From positions 57,620,855 through 57,684,854 of the forward strand of contig OX326960.1 of NCBI GenBank assembly GCA_946800325.1: DNA of 64,000 bases. The letters are read 5' to 3'. The position numbers and the translations under genes were made by a program. This stretch comes from Luzula sylvatica. Its lineage: Eukaryota; Streptophyta; Magnoliopsida; Poales; Juncaceae. Each line of letters opens with the position of its first letter. The stretch's first letter is position 1. Below, in pieces: positions 31,414 through 45,100 of the stretch. A model generated the notes under the pieces. It searched no databases. It was given only the letters and a program-made list of their open reading frames with translations, and had not been told where the DNA came from.

Positions 31414-34400
31414 GTGAAAATTTACGTAGTAAAATATTCGATCCAAACCATCTCAAAAACACGTTATTTCGACTCCTCAGAGCATTACAAGGTTGTTATG
31501 AATCGAAAAACAAACTTTCCTAGTGTTTGTAAAATTTGGTCAAAAGTTATGTATTAAAAGATACGATATAAATGATCTAAATACATGTTATTTGAACTCC
31601 TCAAAACGTAAAAACTATGAATCGAAAAGAAAACTTTCTTAGTGTATGTACAATTTGGTGAAAATTTACATAGTAAAAGATTCGATCCAAACCATCTCAA
31701 AAACATGTTATTTGGGCTTCCCGCAGCGTTAAAAGATAACAATGAATCGAAAAACAAACTTTCTTAGTGTTTGTAAAATTTGGTGAAAAGTTATGTATTA
31801 AAACATATGATACAAATGATCTAAAAACATGTTATTAGAACTCCTCAATGCGTAAAAAGATTGCTATGAATCGAAAATAAAACTTTCTTAGTGTTTGTTC
31901 AATTTGGTGAAAATTTACACTGTTAAAGATTCGATCTAAACCAGCTCAAAAACACGTCATTTGAGCTCCTCGCAATGTTAAAAGATTGTTATGAATCGAC
32001 AGACAAACTTTCTTAGTGTTTTAAAAATTTGGTGAAAAGTTATGTAATAAAAGATACGATGCAAATAATCAAAAATTACATTATTTGAACTCCTCAAAGC
32101 GTAAAAAGAATGCTATGAATCGAAAAGAGAACTTTCTTAGTGTTTATACAATTTGGTGAAAATTTACATAGTAAAAGATTCGATCCAAACAATCTCAAAA
32201 ACACGTTATTTGAGCTCCTTGCAGCATTAAAAGATTGTTATGAATCGAAAAACATACTTTCATAGTGTTTGTAAAATTTGGTCAAAAGTTAAGTTTTAAA
32301 AGATACGATACAAAATGATCTAAAAACAAGTTATTTGAACTCCTCAAAACGTAGAAAGATTGCTATGAATCGAACAGAAAACTTTCTTAGTGTTTGTACA
32401 ATTTGGTGAAACTTTACGTAATACAAGATTCGATCCAAACCATCTCAAAAACACGTTATTTCGACTCCTCAGAGCATTAAAAGGTTGTTATGAATCGAAA
32501 AACAAACTTTCCTAGTGTTTGTAAAATTTGGTCGAAAGTTAGGTATTAAAAGATACGATACAAATGATCTAAATACATGTTATTTGAACTCCTCAAAGCG
32601 TAAAAAGATTGCTATGAATCGAAAAGAAAACCTTCTTAGTTTTTGTACAATTTGGTGAAACTTTACGTAGTAAAAGATTCGATCCGAACCATCTCAAAAA
32701 CATGTTATTTGAGCTTCTCGCAGCGTTAAAAGATTGTTATGAATCGAAAAACAAACTTTCTTAGTGTTTGTAAAATTTGGTGAAAAGTTATGTATTAAAA
32801 GATATGATACAAATGATCTAAAAACAGGTTATTTGAACTCCTCAATGCGTAAAAAGATTGCAATGAATCGAAAATAATACTTTCTTAGTGTTTGTTCAAT
32901 CTGGTGAAAATTTACATTGTCAAAGATTCGATCCAAACCATCTAAAAAACACGTTATTTGAGCTCCTCGCAACGTTAAAAGATTGTTATGAATCGACAAA
33001 CAAACTTTCTTAGTGTTTGTAAAATTTGGTGAAAAGTTATGTATTAAGAGATACGATGCAAAGGATCTAAAAACATGTTATTTGAACTCCTCAAATAAAA
33101 AGATTGCTATGAATCAAAAAGAGAACTTTCTAAGTGTTTGTTCAATTTGGTGAAAATTTACGTAGTAAAAGATTCGATCCAAACCATCTCAAAAACACAT
33201 TATTTGAGCTCCTCGCAGCATTAAAAGATTGTTATGAATCGAAAAACAAATTTTCTTAGTGTTTGTAAAATTTGGTGAAAAGTTCTGTAGTAAAAGATAC
33301 GGTATAAATGATCTAAAAACACGTTATTTGAACACCTCAAAGCGTAAAAAGATTGCTAGGAATCGAAAAGAAAAACTTTCTTAGTGTTTGTTCAATTTGG
33401 TGAAATGTTACGTAGTAAAATATTCGATCCAAACCATCTTAAAAACACGTTATTTGGACTCTTCAGAGCATTACAAGATTGTTATAAATCGAAAAACAAA
33501 CTTTCTTAGTGTTTGAAAAATTTGGTCAAAAGTTATGTATTAAAAGATACGATACAAATGATGTAAAAACACATTATTTGAAATCCTCAAAGCGTAAAAA
33601 GATTGCTATGAATCATAACGAAAACTTTCTTACTGTTTGTACAATTTAGTGAAAAGTTACGTAGTAAAAGATTCGATCCAAACCATCTCAAAAACACGTT
33701 ATTTGGACTCCTCAGAGCATTACAAGATTGTTTTGAATCGGAAAACAAACTTTCTTAGTGTTTGTAAAATTTGGTCAAAAGTTATGTATTAAAAGGTATG
33801 ATACAAATGATCTAAAAACACGTTATTTGAACTCCTCAAAGCGTAAAACTATATTGCTATGAAACGAAAAGAATACTTTCTTAGTGTATGTACAATTTGG
33901 TGAAAAGTTGCGTAGTAAAAGATTCGATCCAAACCATCTTAAAAACACGTTATTTGGACTCCACAGAGCATTACAAGATTGTTATGAATAGAAAAACAAA
34001 CTTTCTTAGTGTTTGAAAAATTTGGTCAAAAGTTATGTATTAGAAGATACGATACAAACGATCTAAAAACATGTTATTTGAACTCCTCAAAGCGTAAAAA
34101 GATTTCTATGAATCGAAAAGAAAACTTTCTTAGTGTTTGTACAATTTGGTGAAAATTTGTGAAGTCCAAGATTCAATCCAAACCATCTCAAAAACACGTT
34201 ATTTGGGCTCCTCGCAACGTTAAAAGATTGTTATGAATCGACAAACAAACTTTCCTATTGTTTGTAATATTTGGTGAAAAGTTATGTAGTTAAAGATACG
34301 ATATAAATGATCTAAAATATGGTTATTTGAACACCTCAAAGCGTAAATAGATTGCTATGAATAAAAAAGAAACTTTCTTTGTGTTTGTACATTTTGGTGA

Positions 34401-37280
34401 AAAGTTACATAGTAAAAGATTCGATCCAAACAATCTCAAAAACACGTTATTTGGACTCCTCAGAGCATTACAAGATTGTTATGAATCGAAAAACAAACTT
34501 TATTAGTGATTGTAAAATTTGGCGAAAAGTTATGTATTAAAAGATACGATACAAATGATCTAAATCGCGTTATTTGAACTCCTCAAAGTGTAAGAAGATT
34601 GCTATGAATCGAAAAAAAAACTTTCTTAGTAAAAGATTATGTAGTAAAAGATTCGATCCAAACCATCTGAAAACACGTTATTTGGACTCCACAGAGCATT
34701 ACAAAATTGTTATGAATCGAAAAACAAACATTCTTAGTGTTTGTAAAATTTGGTCAAAAGTTATGTATTAAAAGGTATGATACAAATGCTCTAAAAACAC
34801 GTTATTTGAACTCCTCAAAGCGTAAAAAGATTGCTATGAATAGAAAAGAAAACTTTCTTAGTGTTTGTACAATTTGTGACAATTTACATAGTAAAAGATT
34901 CGATCCAAACCATCTCAAAAACACGTTATTTGAGCTCCTCGCAGCGCTAAAAGATTGTTATGAATCGACAAACAAACTTTCTTAATGTTTGTAAAATTTG
35001 GTGAAAAGTTATGTAGTTAAAGATATGATCTAAATGATCTAAAATATGGTTATTTGAACACCTCAAAGCGTAAAAAGATTGCTATGAATAAAAAAAAAAC
35101 TTTCTTAGTGTTTGTACATTTTGGTAAAAAGTTACGTAGTAAAAGATTCGATCTAAACCATCTCAAAAACACGTTATTTGGACTCCTCAGAGCATTACCA
35201 CATTGTTATGAATCGAAAAACAAACTTTCTTAGTGTTTGTAAAATTTGGTGAAAAGTTAGGTATTGAAAGATACGAAACAAATGATCTAAAAACACGTTA
35301 TTTGAACTCCTCTAAACGTAAAAAGATTGCTATGAATCGAAAATAAAACTTTCTTAGTGTTTGTACAATTTGTTGAAAAGTTACGTAGTTAAAGATTCGA
35401 TCCAAACCATCCCAAAAACACGTTATTTGGACTCCACATACCATTAAAAGATTGTTATGAATCGAAAAACAAACTTTCTTACTGTTTGAAAAATTTGGTC
35501 AAAAGTTATGTATTAAAAAGATACGATACAAATGATCTAAAAACACGTTATTTGAACTCCTCAAAGCATAAAAAAATTTGTATGAATCAAAACGAAAACT
35601 TTCACAGTGCTTGTACAATTTGGTGAAAATTTACGTAGTAAAGATTCGATCCAAACCACCTCAAAAATACGTTATTTGGACTCCACAGAGCATTACAAGA
35701 TTGTTATGAATCGAAAAACAAACTTTCTTAGTGTTTGTAAAATTTGGTCAAAAGTTATGTATCAAAAGGTATGATACAAATGCTCTAAAAACACGTTATT
35801 TGAACTCCTCAAAGCGTAAAAAGATTGCTATGAATCGAAAAGAAAACTATCTTAGTGTCTGTACAATTTGTGATAATTTACATAGTAAAATATTCGATCC
35901 AAACCATCTAAAAAACACGTTATTTAACCTCCTGGCAGCGTTAAAAGATTGTTATGAATCGACAAAAAAACTTTCTTAGTGTCTGTAAAATTTGTTGAAA
36001 ACTTATGTAGTTAAAGATACGGTATACATGATTTAAAAACACGTTATTTGAACACCTCAAAGCATAAAAATATTGCAATGAATCAAAAAGAAAACTTTCT
36101 TAGTGTTTGTACATTTTGGTAAAAAGTTACGTAGTAAAAGATTCGATCTAAACCACCATCTCTAAAACACGTTATTTGGACTCCTCAGAGCATTACAAGA
36201 TTGTAATGAATCGAAAAACAAACTTTATTAGTGTTTGTTAAATTTGGAGTAAAATTATGTATTGAAAGATACGATACAAATGATCTAAAAACACGTTATT
36301 TGAACTGCTCAAAACGTAAAAAGATTGCTATGATCTAAAAGAAAACTTTCTTAGTGTCTGTACAATTTGGTGAAAAGTTACGTAGTTAAAGATCCGATCC
36401 AGACCATCCAAAAAACACGTTATTTGGACTCCACAGAGCATTACAAGATTGTTATGAATCGAAAAACAAACTTTCTTAGTGTTTGAAAATTTTGGTCAAA
36501 ATTTATGTATTAAAAAATACGATACAAATGATCTAAAAACACGTTATTTGAACTCATCAAAGCGTAAAAAGATTGCTATGAATCGAAAAGAAAACTTTCT
36601 TAGTGTTTGCACAATTTGGTGAAAATTTGTGTAGTAAAAGATTCGATCCAAACCATCTCGAAACACATTATTTAAGCTCCTTGCAGCGTTAAAACATTGT
36701 TATGAATCGAAAAACTAACTTTCTTAGTGTTTGTAAAATTTGGTGAAAAGCTATGTAGTTAAAGATATGATATAAACGATCTAAAAACACGTTATTTGAA
36801 CACCTCAAAGCGTAAAAAGATGGCTATGAATCAAAAAGAAAACTTTCTTAGTGTTTGTAAAATTTGGTGAAAAGTTATGTATTAAAAGATACGATACAAA
36901 TGATCTAAAAACACATTATTTGAACTCCTCAAAACGTAAAAAGATTGCTATGAATCGAAAAGAAAAACTTTCTTAATGTTTTTACAATTTGGTGAAAATT
37001 TACATTGTTAAGGGATTGTTATGAATCAACAAACAAACTATCTTATTGTTTGTAAAATTTGGTGAAAAGTTATGTAGTCAAAGATACGATATAAATGATC
37101 TAAAAACACGTTATTTGAACACCTCAAAGCGTAGAAAGATTGCTATGAATCAAAAAGAAAACTTTCTTAGTATTTGTACAATTTGGTGAAAAGTTATGTA
37201 GTAAAAGATTCGATCCAAACCATCTCGAAAACAAGTTATTTGGACTCCTCAGAGCATTACAAGATTGTTATGAATCGAAA
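31414..37280. repeat. Segmental duplication block 1, copy 2
   Basis: Adjacent second copy of 25,647-31,380. It lacks an extra dimer present near 28.0-28.3 kb and a monomer at 29,281-29,404 of copy 1, and it has about 0.5 kb extra near 36.1-36.9 kb. Confidence 0.85.
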
Positions 37281-39459
37281 AACAAACTTTCTTAATGATT
37301 GTAAAATTTGGCGAAAATTTATGTATCAAAGATAAGATACAAATGATCTAAAAACATGTTATTTGAACTCCTTAGAGCGTGAAAAGATTGCTATGAATCG
37401 AAAAGAAAACTTTCTTAGTGATTGTACAATTTGGGGAAAAGTTACGTAGTAAAAGATTCGAACCAAACCATCTCATAAACACGTTATTTGGACTCCACAG
37501 ATTATTAGAAGATTGTTATGAATCGAAAAACAAACATTCTTAGTGTTTGTAAAATTTGGTGAAAAGTTATGTATTAAAAGATACGATACAAATGATCTAA
37601 AAATAATTTATTTGAACTCCTCAAAGCATTAAAAGATTGTTATGAATCGACAAACAAACTTTCTTAGTGTTTGTAAAATTTGGTGAAAAGTTATGTATTA
37701 AAAGATACGATACAAATGATCTAAAAATAATTTATTTGAACTCCTCAAAGCGTAAAAAGATTGCTATGAATCAAAAAGAGAACTTTCTAAGTGTTTGTAC
37801 AATTTGGTGAAAATTTACGTAGTAAAGATTCGATCCAAACCATCTCAAAAACAGATTATTTGAGCTCCTTGCAGCATTAAAAGATTGTTATGAATCGAAA
37901 AACAAACTTTCTTAGTGTTTGTAAAATTTGGTCAAAAGTAATGTATCAAAAGTTATGATACAAATGATCTAAAAACACGTTATTTGAACTCCTCAAAGCA
38001 TAAAAAGATTGCTATGAATCTAAAAGAAAATTTTCTTAGTGTTTGTACAATTTGGTGAAAATTTACGTAGTAAAAGATTCGATCGAAACCATCTCAAAAA
38101 CATGTTATTTGAGCTCCTCGCCGCGTTAAAAGATTGTTATGAATCGAAAAGCAAACTTTCTTAGTGTTTGTAAAATTTGGTGAAAAGTTATGTATTAAAA
38201 GATATTATACAAATGATCTAAAAACATGCTATTTGAACTCATCAATGCGTAAAAAGATTGCTATGAATCGAAAATAAAACTTTCTTAGGGTTTGTTCAAT
38301 TTGGTGAAAATTTGCATTGTGAAAGATTCGATCCAAACCATCTCAAAAATACGTTATTCGAGCTCCTCGCAAAGTTAAAAGATTGTTATGAATCGATAAA
38401 CAAATTTCTTAGTGTTTGTAAAATTTGGTGAAAAGTTATGTAATAAAAGATACGATGCAAATGATCTAAAAACACGTTATTTGAACTCCTCAAAGTGTAA
38501 AAAGATTGCAATGAATCAAAACGTGAACTTTCTAAGTGTTTGTACAATTTGGTGAAAATTTACGTAGTAAAAGATTCGATCCAAACCATCTCAACAACAC
38601 GTTATTTCGACTCCACAGAGCATTACAAGGTTGTTACGAATCGAAAAACTAACTTTTCTAGTGTTTGTAAAATTTGGTCAAAAGTTATGTATTAAAAGAT
38701 ACGATACAAATGATCTAAATTCATGTGATTTGAACTCCTCAAAACGTAAAAAGGTTGCTATGAATCGAAAAATAAACTTTCTTAGTGTATGTACAATTTG
38801 GTAAAAATTTACATAGTAAAAGAATCCATCCAAACCATCTCAAAAACATGTTATTTGAGCTTCTCTCAGCGTTAAAAGATTGTTACGAATCGAAAAACAA
38901 ACTTTCTTAGTGTTTGTAAAATTTGGTGAAATTTATGTATTAAAAGATATGATACAAATGATCTAAAAACATGTTATTTGAACTCCTCAATGCGTAAAAA
39001 GATTGCTATGAATCGAAAAAAAAACATTCTTAGTGTTTGTTCAATTTGGTGAAAATTTACATTGTTAAAGATTCGATCTAAACCATCTAAAAAACACGTC
39101 ATTTGAGCTCCTCACGATGTTAAAAGGTTGTTATGATTCGACAAACAAACTTTCTTAGTGTTTGTAAAATTTGGTGAAAAGTTATGTAATAAAAGATACG
39201 ATGCAAATAATCAAAAAATACGTTATTTGAACTTTTCAAAGGGCAAAAAGATTGCTATGAATCAAAAAGAGAACTTTCTTAGTGTTTGTACAATTTGGTG
39301 GAAATTTACGTAGTAAAAGATTCGATCCAAACAATCTCAAAAACACGTTATTTGAGCTCCTCGCACCATTAAAAGATTGTTATGAATCGAAAAACACACT
39401 TTCATAATGTTTGTAAAATTTGGTCAAAAGTTATGTTTTAAAAGATACGATACAAAATG

Positions 39460-42400
39460 ATCTAAAAACAAGTTATTTAACTCCTCAAAACGTAAAAAGA
39501 TTGCTATGAATCGAAAAGAAAACTTTCTTAGTGTTTGTACAATTTGGTGAAAATTTACGTAATGAAAGATTCGATCCAAACCATCTCAAAAACACGTTAT
39601 TTTGACTCCTCCGAGCGTTAAAAGGTTGTTATGAATCGAAAAACAAACTTTCCTAGTGTTTGTAAAATTTGGTCAAAAGTTATGTATTGAAAGATACGAT
39701 ACAAATGATCTAAATACATATTATTTGAACTCCTCAAAACGTAAAAAGATTGCTATGAATCGAAAAGAAAACTTTCTTAGTTTTTGTACAATTTGGTGAA
39801 AATTTACGTAGTAAAAGATTAGATCCAAACCATCTCAAAAACATGTTATTTGAGCTCCTCGCAGCGTTAAAAGATTGTTATGAATCGAATAACAAACTTT
39901 CTTAGTGTTTGTAAAATTTGGTGAAAAGTTATGTATTAAAAGATATGATACAAATGATCTAAAAACAGGTCATTTGAACTCGTCAATGCGTAAAAAGATT
40001 GCTATGAATCGAAAATAAAACTTTCTTAGTGTTTGTTCAATTTGCTTAAAATTTACATTGTCAAAGATTCGATCCAAACCATCTCAAAAACACGTTATTT
40101 GAGCTCCTCGCAATGTTAAAAGACTGTTATGAATCGACAAACAAACTTTCTTAGTGTTTGTAAAATTTGGTGAAAAGTTATGTTTTAAAAGATACGATGC
40201 AAAGGATCTAAAAACACGTTATTTGAACTCCTCAAAGCGTAAAAAGATTGCTATGAATCAAAAAGAGAACTTTCTAAGTGTTTGTACAATTTGGTGAAAA
40301 TTTACGTAGTAAAGATTCGATCCAAACCATCTCAAAAACAGATTATTTGAGCTCCTTGCACAATTAAAAGAATGTTATGAATCGAAAAACAAACTTTCTT
40401 AGTGTTTGTAAAATTTCGTCAAAAGTTATGTATCAAAAGGTATGATACAAATGATCTAAAAACACGTTATTTGAACTCCTCAAAGCATAAAAAGATTGCT
40501 ATTAATCTAAAAGAAAACTTTCTTAGTGTTTGTACAATTTGGTGAAAATTTACGTAGTAAAAGATTCGATCCAAACCATCTAAAAAACATGTTATTTGAG
40601 CTCCTCGCAGCTTTAAAAGATTGTTATGAATCGAAAAACAAACTTTCTTGGTGTTCGTAAAATTTGGTCAAAAGTTATGTATTAAAGGATACGATACAAA
40701 TGATCTAAAAACAAGTTATTTGAACTCCTCAAAGCGTAAAAATATATCTATGGATCGAAAAGTAAACTTTCTTTGTGTTTGTACAATTTGGTGAAAATTT
40801 ACGACAATTTAGTGAAAATTTGCGTAGTAAAAGATTCGATCCAAACCATCTAAAAAACACGTTATTTCGACTCCTCCGAGCATTACAAGGTTGTTATGAA
40901 TCGAAAAACAAACTTTCCTAGTGTTTGTAAAATTTCGTCAAAAGTTATGAATTAAAAGATACTATACAAATGATCAAAATACATGTTATTTGAACTCTTC
41001 ATAACGTAAAAAGATTGCTATGAATCGAAAAGAAAACTTTCTTAGTGTATGCACAATTTGTTGAAAATTTACGTAGTGAAAGATTCGATCCAAACCATCT
41101 CAAAAACATGTTATTTGAGCTTCTCGCAGCGTTAAAAGATTGTTATGAATCGAAAAACAAATTTTCTTAGTGTTTGTAAAATTGGGTGAAAAGTTATGTA
41201 TTAAAAGATATGATACAAATGATCTAAAAATAGGTTATTTCAAGTCCTCAATGCGTAAAAAGATTGCTATGAATCGAAAATAAAACTTTCTTAGTGTTTG
41301 TTCAATTTGGTGAAAATTTACATTGTTAAAGATTCGATCTAAACCATCTCAAAAACAAGTTATTTGAGCTCCTCGCAATGTTAAAAGATTGTTATGAATG
41401 TCCAAACAAACTTTCTTAGTGTTTGTAAAATTTGGTGAAAAATCATGTAAGAAAAGATACGATGCAAACGATTTAAAAACACGTTATTTGAACTCCTCAG
41501 ACCGTAAAAAGATTGCAATGAATCGAAAATAGAACTTTCTTTGTATTTGTATAATTTGGTGAAAATTTACATAGTAAAAGATTCGATCCAAACTATCTCA
41601 AAGACACGTTATTTGAGTTCCTCGCAGAATTAAAAGATTGTTATGAATCGAAAAACAAACTTTCTTAGTATTTGTAAAATTTGGTCAAAAGTTATGTTTT
41701 AAAAGATATGATACAAATGATCTAAAAACAAGTTATTTGAACTCCTCAAAACGTAAAAAGATTGCTATGAATCGAAAAGAAAACTTTCTTAGTGTTTGTA
41801 CAATTTGGTGAAAATTTACGTAGTAAAATATTCGATCCAAACCATCTCAAAAACATGTTATTTGAGCTCCTCGCAGCGTTCAAAGATTGTTATGAATCGA
41901 AAAACAAACTTTCTGAGTGTTTGTACAATTTGGTGAAAATTTACTTAGTAAATGATTCGATCCAAACCATCTCAAAAACAAATTATTTGGACTCCGCAGA
42001 GCATTACAAGATTGTTATGAATGGAAAAACGAACTTTCTTAGTGTTTGTAAAATTTGGTGAAAAGTTATGCATTAAAAGATACGATACAAATGATTTAAA
42101 AACTCGTTATTTGAACTCGTCAAAACGTAAAAAGATTGCTATGAATCGAAAGAAAACTTTCTTAGTGTTTGTACAATTTGGTGAAAAGTTCCGTAGTAAA
42201 TGATTCGATCCAAACCATCTCAAAAACACGTTATTTGGACTCCTCGGAGCAATACATGATTGTTATGAATCGAAAGGAAAACTTTCTTAGTGTGTGTAAA
42301 ATTTGGTGAAAATAGATTGCTATGAATCGAAAAGAAAACTTTCTTAGTGTTTGTACAATTTGGTGAAAAGTTACGTAGTAAATGATTCGATCCAAACCAT

Positions 42401-43920
42401 CTAAAAAACACATTATCTGGACTCCTCAGAGCATTACATGATTGTTATGAATCGAAAAAACGAACTTTATTAGTGTTTCTAAAATTTGGTCAAAAATTAT
42501 GTATTAAAAGATATGATACAAATGATTTAAGAACACGTTATTTGAACTCCTCAAGGCGTTAAAAGATTGCTATGAATCAAAAAGAGAACTTTCTTTGTGT
42601 TTGTACAATTTGGTGAAAATTTACGTAGTAAAAGATTCGATCCAAACCATCTCAAAAACACGTTATTTGAGCTCCTCGCAGCATTAAAAGATTGTTATGA
42701 ATCGAAAAACAAACTTTCTTAGTGTTTGTAAAATTTGGTCAAAAGTTATGTATTAAAAGATATACAAATGATCTAAAAACAAGTTATTCGAACTCCTCAA
42801 AACGTAAAAAGATTGCTATGAATCGAAAAAAAAACTTTCTTAGTGTTTGTACAATTTGGTGAAAATTTACGTAGTAAAAGATTCCATCCAAACCATCTCA
42901 AAAACACGTTATTTCGACACCTCAGAGTATTAGAAGATTGTTATGAATCGAAAAACAAACTTTCTTATTGTTCGTAAAATTTGGTAAAAAATTATGTATT
43001 AAAAGGTACGATACAAATGATCCAAAAAGATGTTATTTGAACTCCTCAAAGCGTAAAAAGATTGCTATGAATCAAAAAGAAAACTTTCTTAGTGTTTGTA
43101 CAATTTGGTGAAAATTTATGTAGTGAATGATTCGATCCAAACCATCTCAAAAACACGTTATTTGGACTCCTCATAGCATTACAAGATTGTCATGAATGGA
43201 AAAGCAAACTTTCTTAGTATTTGTAAGATTTGGTCAAAACTTATGTATTAAAAGATACGATACAAATAATCTAAAAACACGTTATTTAAACTCCTCAAAG
43301 CGTAAAAAGATCGCTATGAATCGAATAGAAAACTTTCTTAGTGTTTGTACGAATTGGGGAAAATTTACGTTGTTAAAGATTCGATCCAATCTATCTCAAA
43401 AAACGTTATTTGAGCTCCTCGCAGCGTTATAAGATTGTTATGAATCAACAAATAAACTTTCTCAGTGTTTGTAAAATTTGGTGAAAAATTATGTAGTTAT
43501 AGATACGATATAAATGATATAAAAACACGTTATTTGAACACCTCAAAGCGTAAAAAGATTGATATGAATAAAAAAGAAAACTTTCTTAGTATTTGTACAT
43601 TTTGGTGAAAAGTTACGTAGTAAAAGATTCGATCCAAACCATCTTAAAAACACGTTATTTGGACTCCTCAGAGCATTACAAGATTGTTATGAATCGAAAA
43701 ACAAACTTTCTTAGTGTTTGTAAAATTTGGTGAAAAGTAATGTAGTTAAAGATACAAAAACAAGTTATTTGAACTCCTCAAAGCGTAAAAAGATTGCTAT
43801 GAATCGAAAAGAAAACTTTCTTAGTGTTTGTACAATTTGGTGAAAATTTACGTAGTAAAATATTCCATCCAAACCATCTCAAAAACACGTTATTTCGACT
43901 CCTCAGAGCATTACAAGGTT
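39460..43920. repeat. Segmental duplication block 2, copy 1
   Basis: Matches 59,540-64,000 at a constant offset of exactly 20,080 bp, with only scattered single-base differences seen by eye and no indel. Confidence 0.9.
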
Positions 43921-45100
43921 GTTATGAATCGAAAAATAAACTTTCCTAGTGTTTGTAAAATTTGGTCAAAAGTTATGTATTAAAAGATACGATACAAATG
44001 ATCTAAATACATGTTATTTGAACTCCTCAAAGCGTAAAAACTATGAATCGAAAAGAAAACTTTCTTAGTGTATGTACAATTTGGTGAAAATTTACATAGT
44101 AAAAGATTCGATCCAAACCATCTCAAAAACATGTTATTTGGGCTTCCCGCAGCGTTAAAAGATAACAATGAATCGAAAAACAAACTTTCTTAGTGGTTGT
44201 AAAATTTGGTGAAAAGTTATGCATTAAAACATATGATACAAATGATCTAAAAACAGGTTATTAGAACTCCTCAATGCGTAAAAATATTGCTATGAATCGA
44301 AAAGAAAACTTTCCTAGTGTTTGTTCAATTTGGTGAAATGTTACGTAGTAAAATATTCGATCGAAACCAGCTCAAAAACACGTCATTTGAGCTCCTCGCA
44401 ATGTTAAAAGATTGTTATGAATCGACAAACAAACTATCTTAGTGTTTGTAAAATTTGGTGAAAAGTTATGTAATAAAAGATACGATGCAAATGATCAAAA
44501 ATAACGTTATTTGAACTCCTCAAAGCGTAAAAAGATTGCTATGAATCGAAAAGAGAACTTTCTTAGTGTTTATACAATTTGGTGAAAATTTACATAGTAA
44601 AAGATTCGATCCAAACAATCTCAAAAACACGTTATTTGAGCTCCTTGCAGCATTAAAAGATTGTTATGAATCGAAAAACATACTTTCATAGTGTTTGTAA
44701 AATTTGGTCAAAAGTTAAGTTTTAAAAGATACGATACAAAATGATCTAAAAACAAGTTATTTGAACTCCTCAAAACGTAGAAAGATTGCTATGAATTGAA
44801 AAGAAAACTTTCTTAGTTTTTGTACAATTTGGTGAAACTTTACGTAATACAAGATTCGATCCAAACCATCTCAAAAACACGTTATTTCGACTCCTCAGAG
44901 CATTAAAAGGTTGTTATGAATCGAAAAACAAACTTTCCTAGTGTTTGTAAAATTTGGTCAAAAGTTATGTATTAAAAGATACGATACAAATGATCTAAAT
45001 ACATGTTATTTGAACTCCTCAAAGCGTAAAAAGATTGCTATGAATCGAAAAGAAAACTTTCTTAGTTTTTGTACAATTTGGTGAAAATTTACGTAGTAAA
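43650..45100. repeat. Segmental duplication block 3, copy 1
   Basis: Matches 57,700-59,100 with an offset of 14,049 bp (for example the unusual tgtagttaaagatacaaaaa junction at 43,741 and 57,790). Part of it (gggcttcccgcagcg) also occurs in both copies of block 1. Confidence 0.8.
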
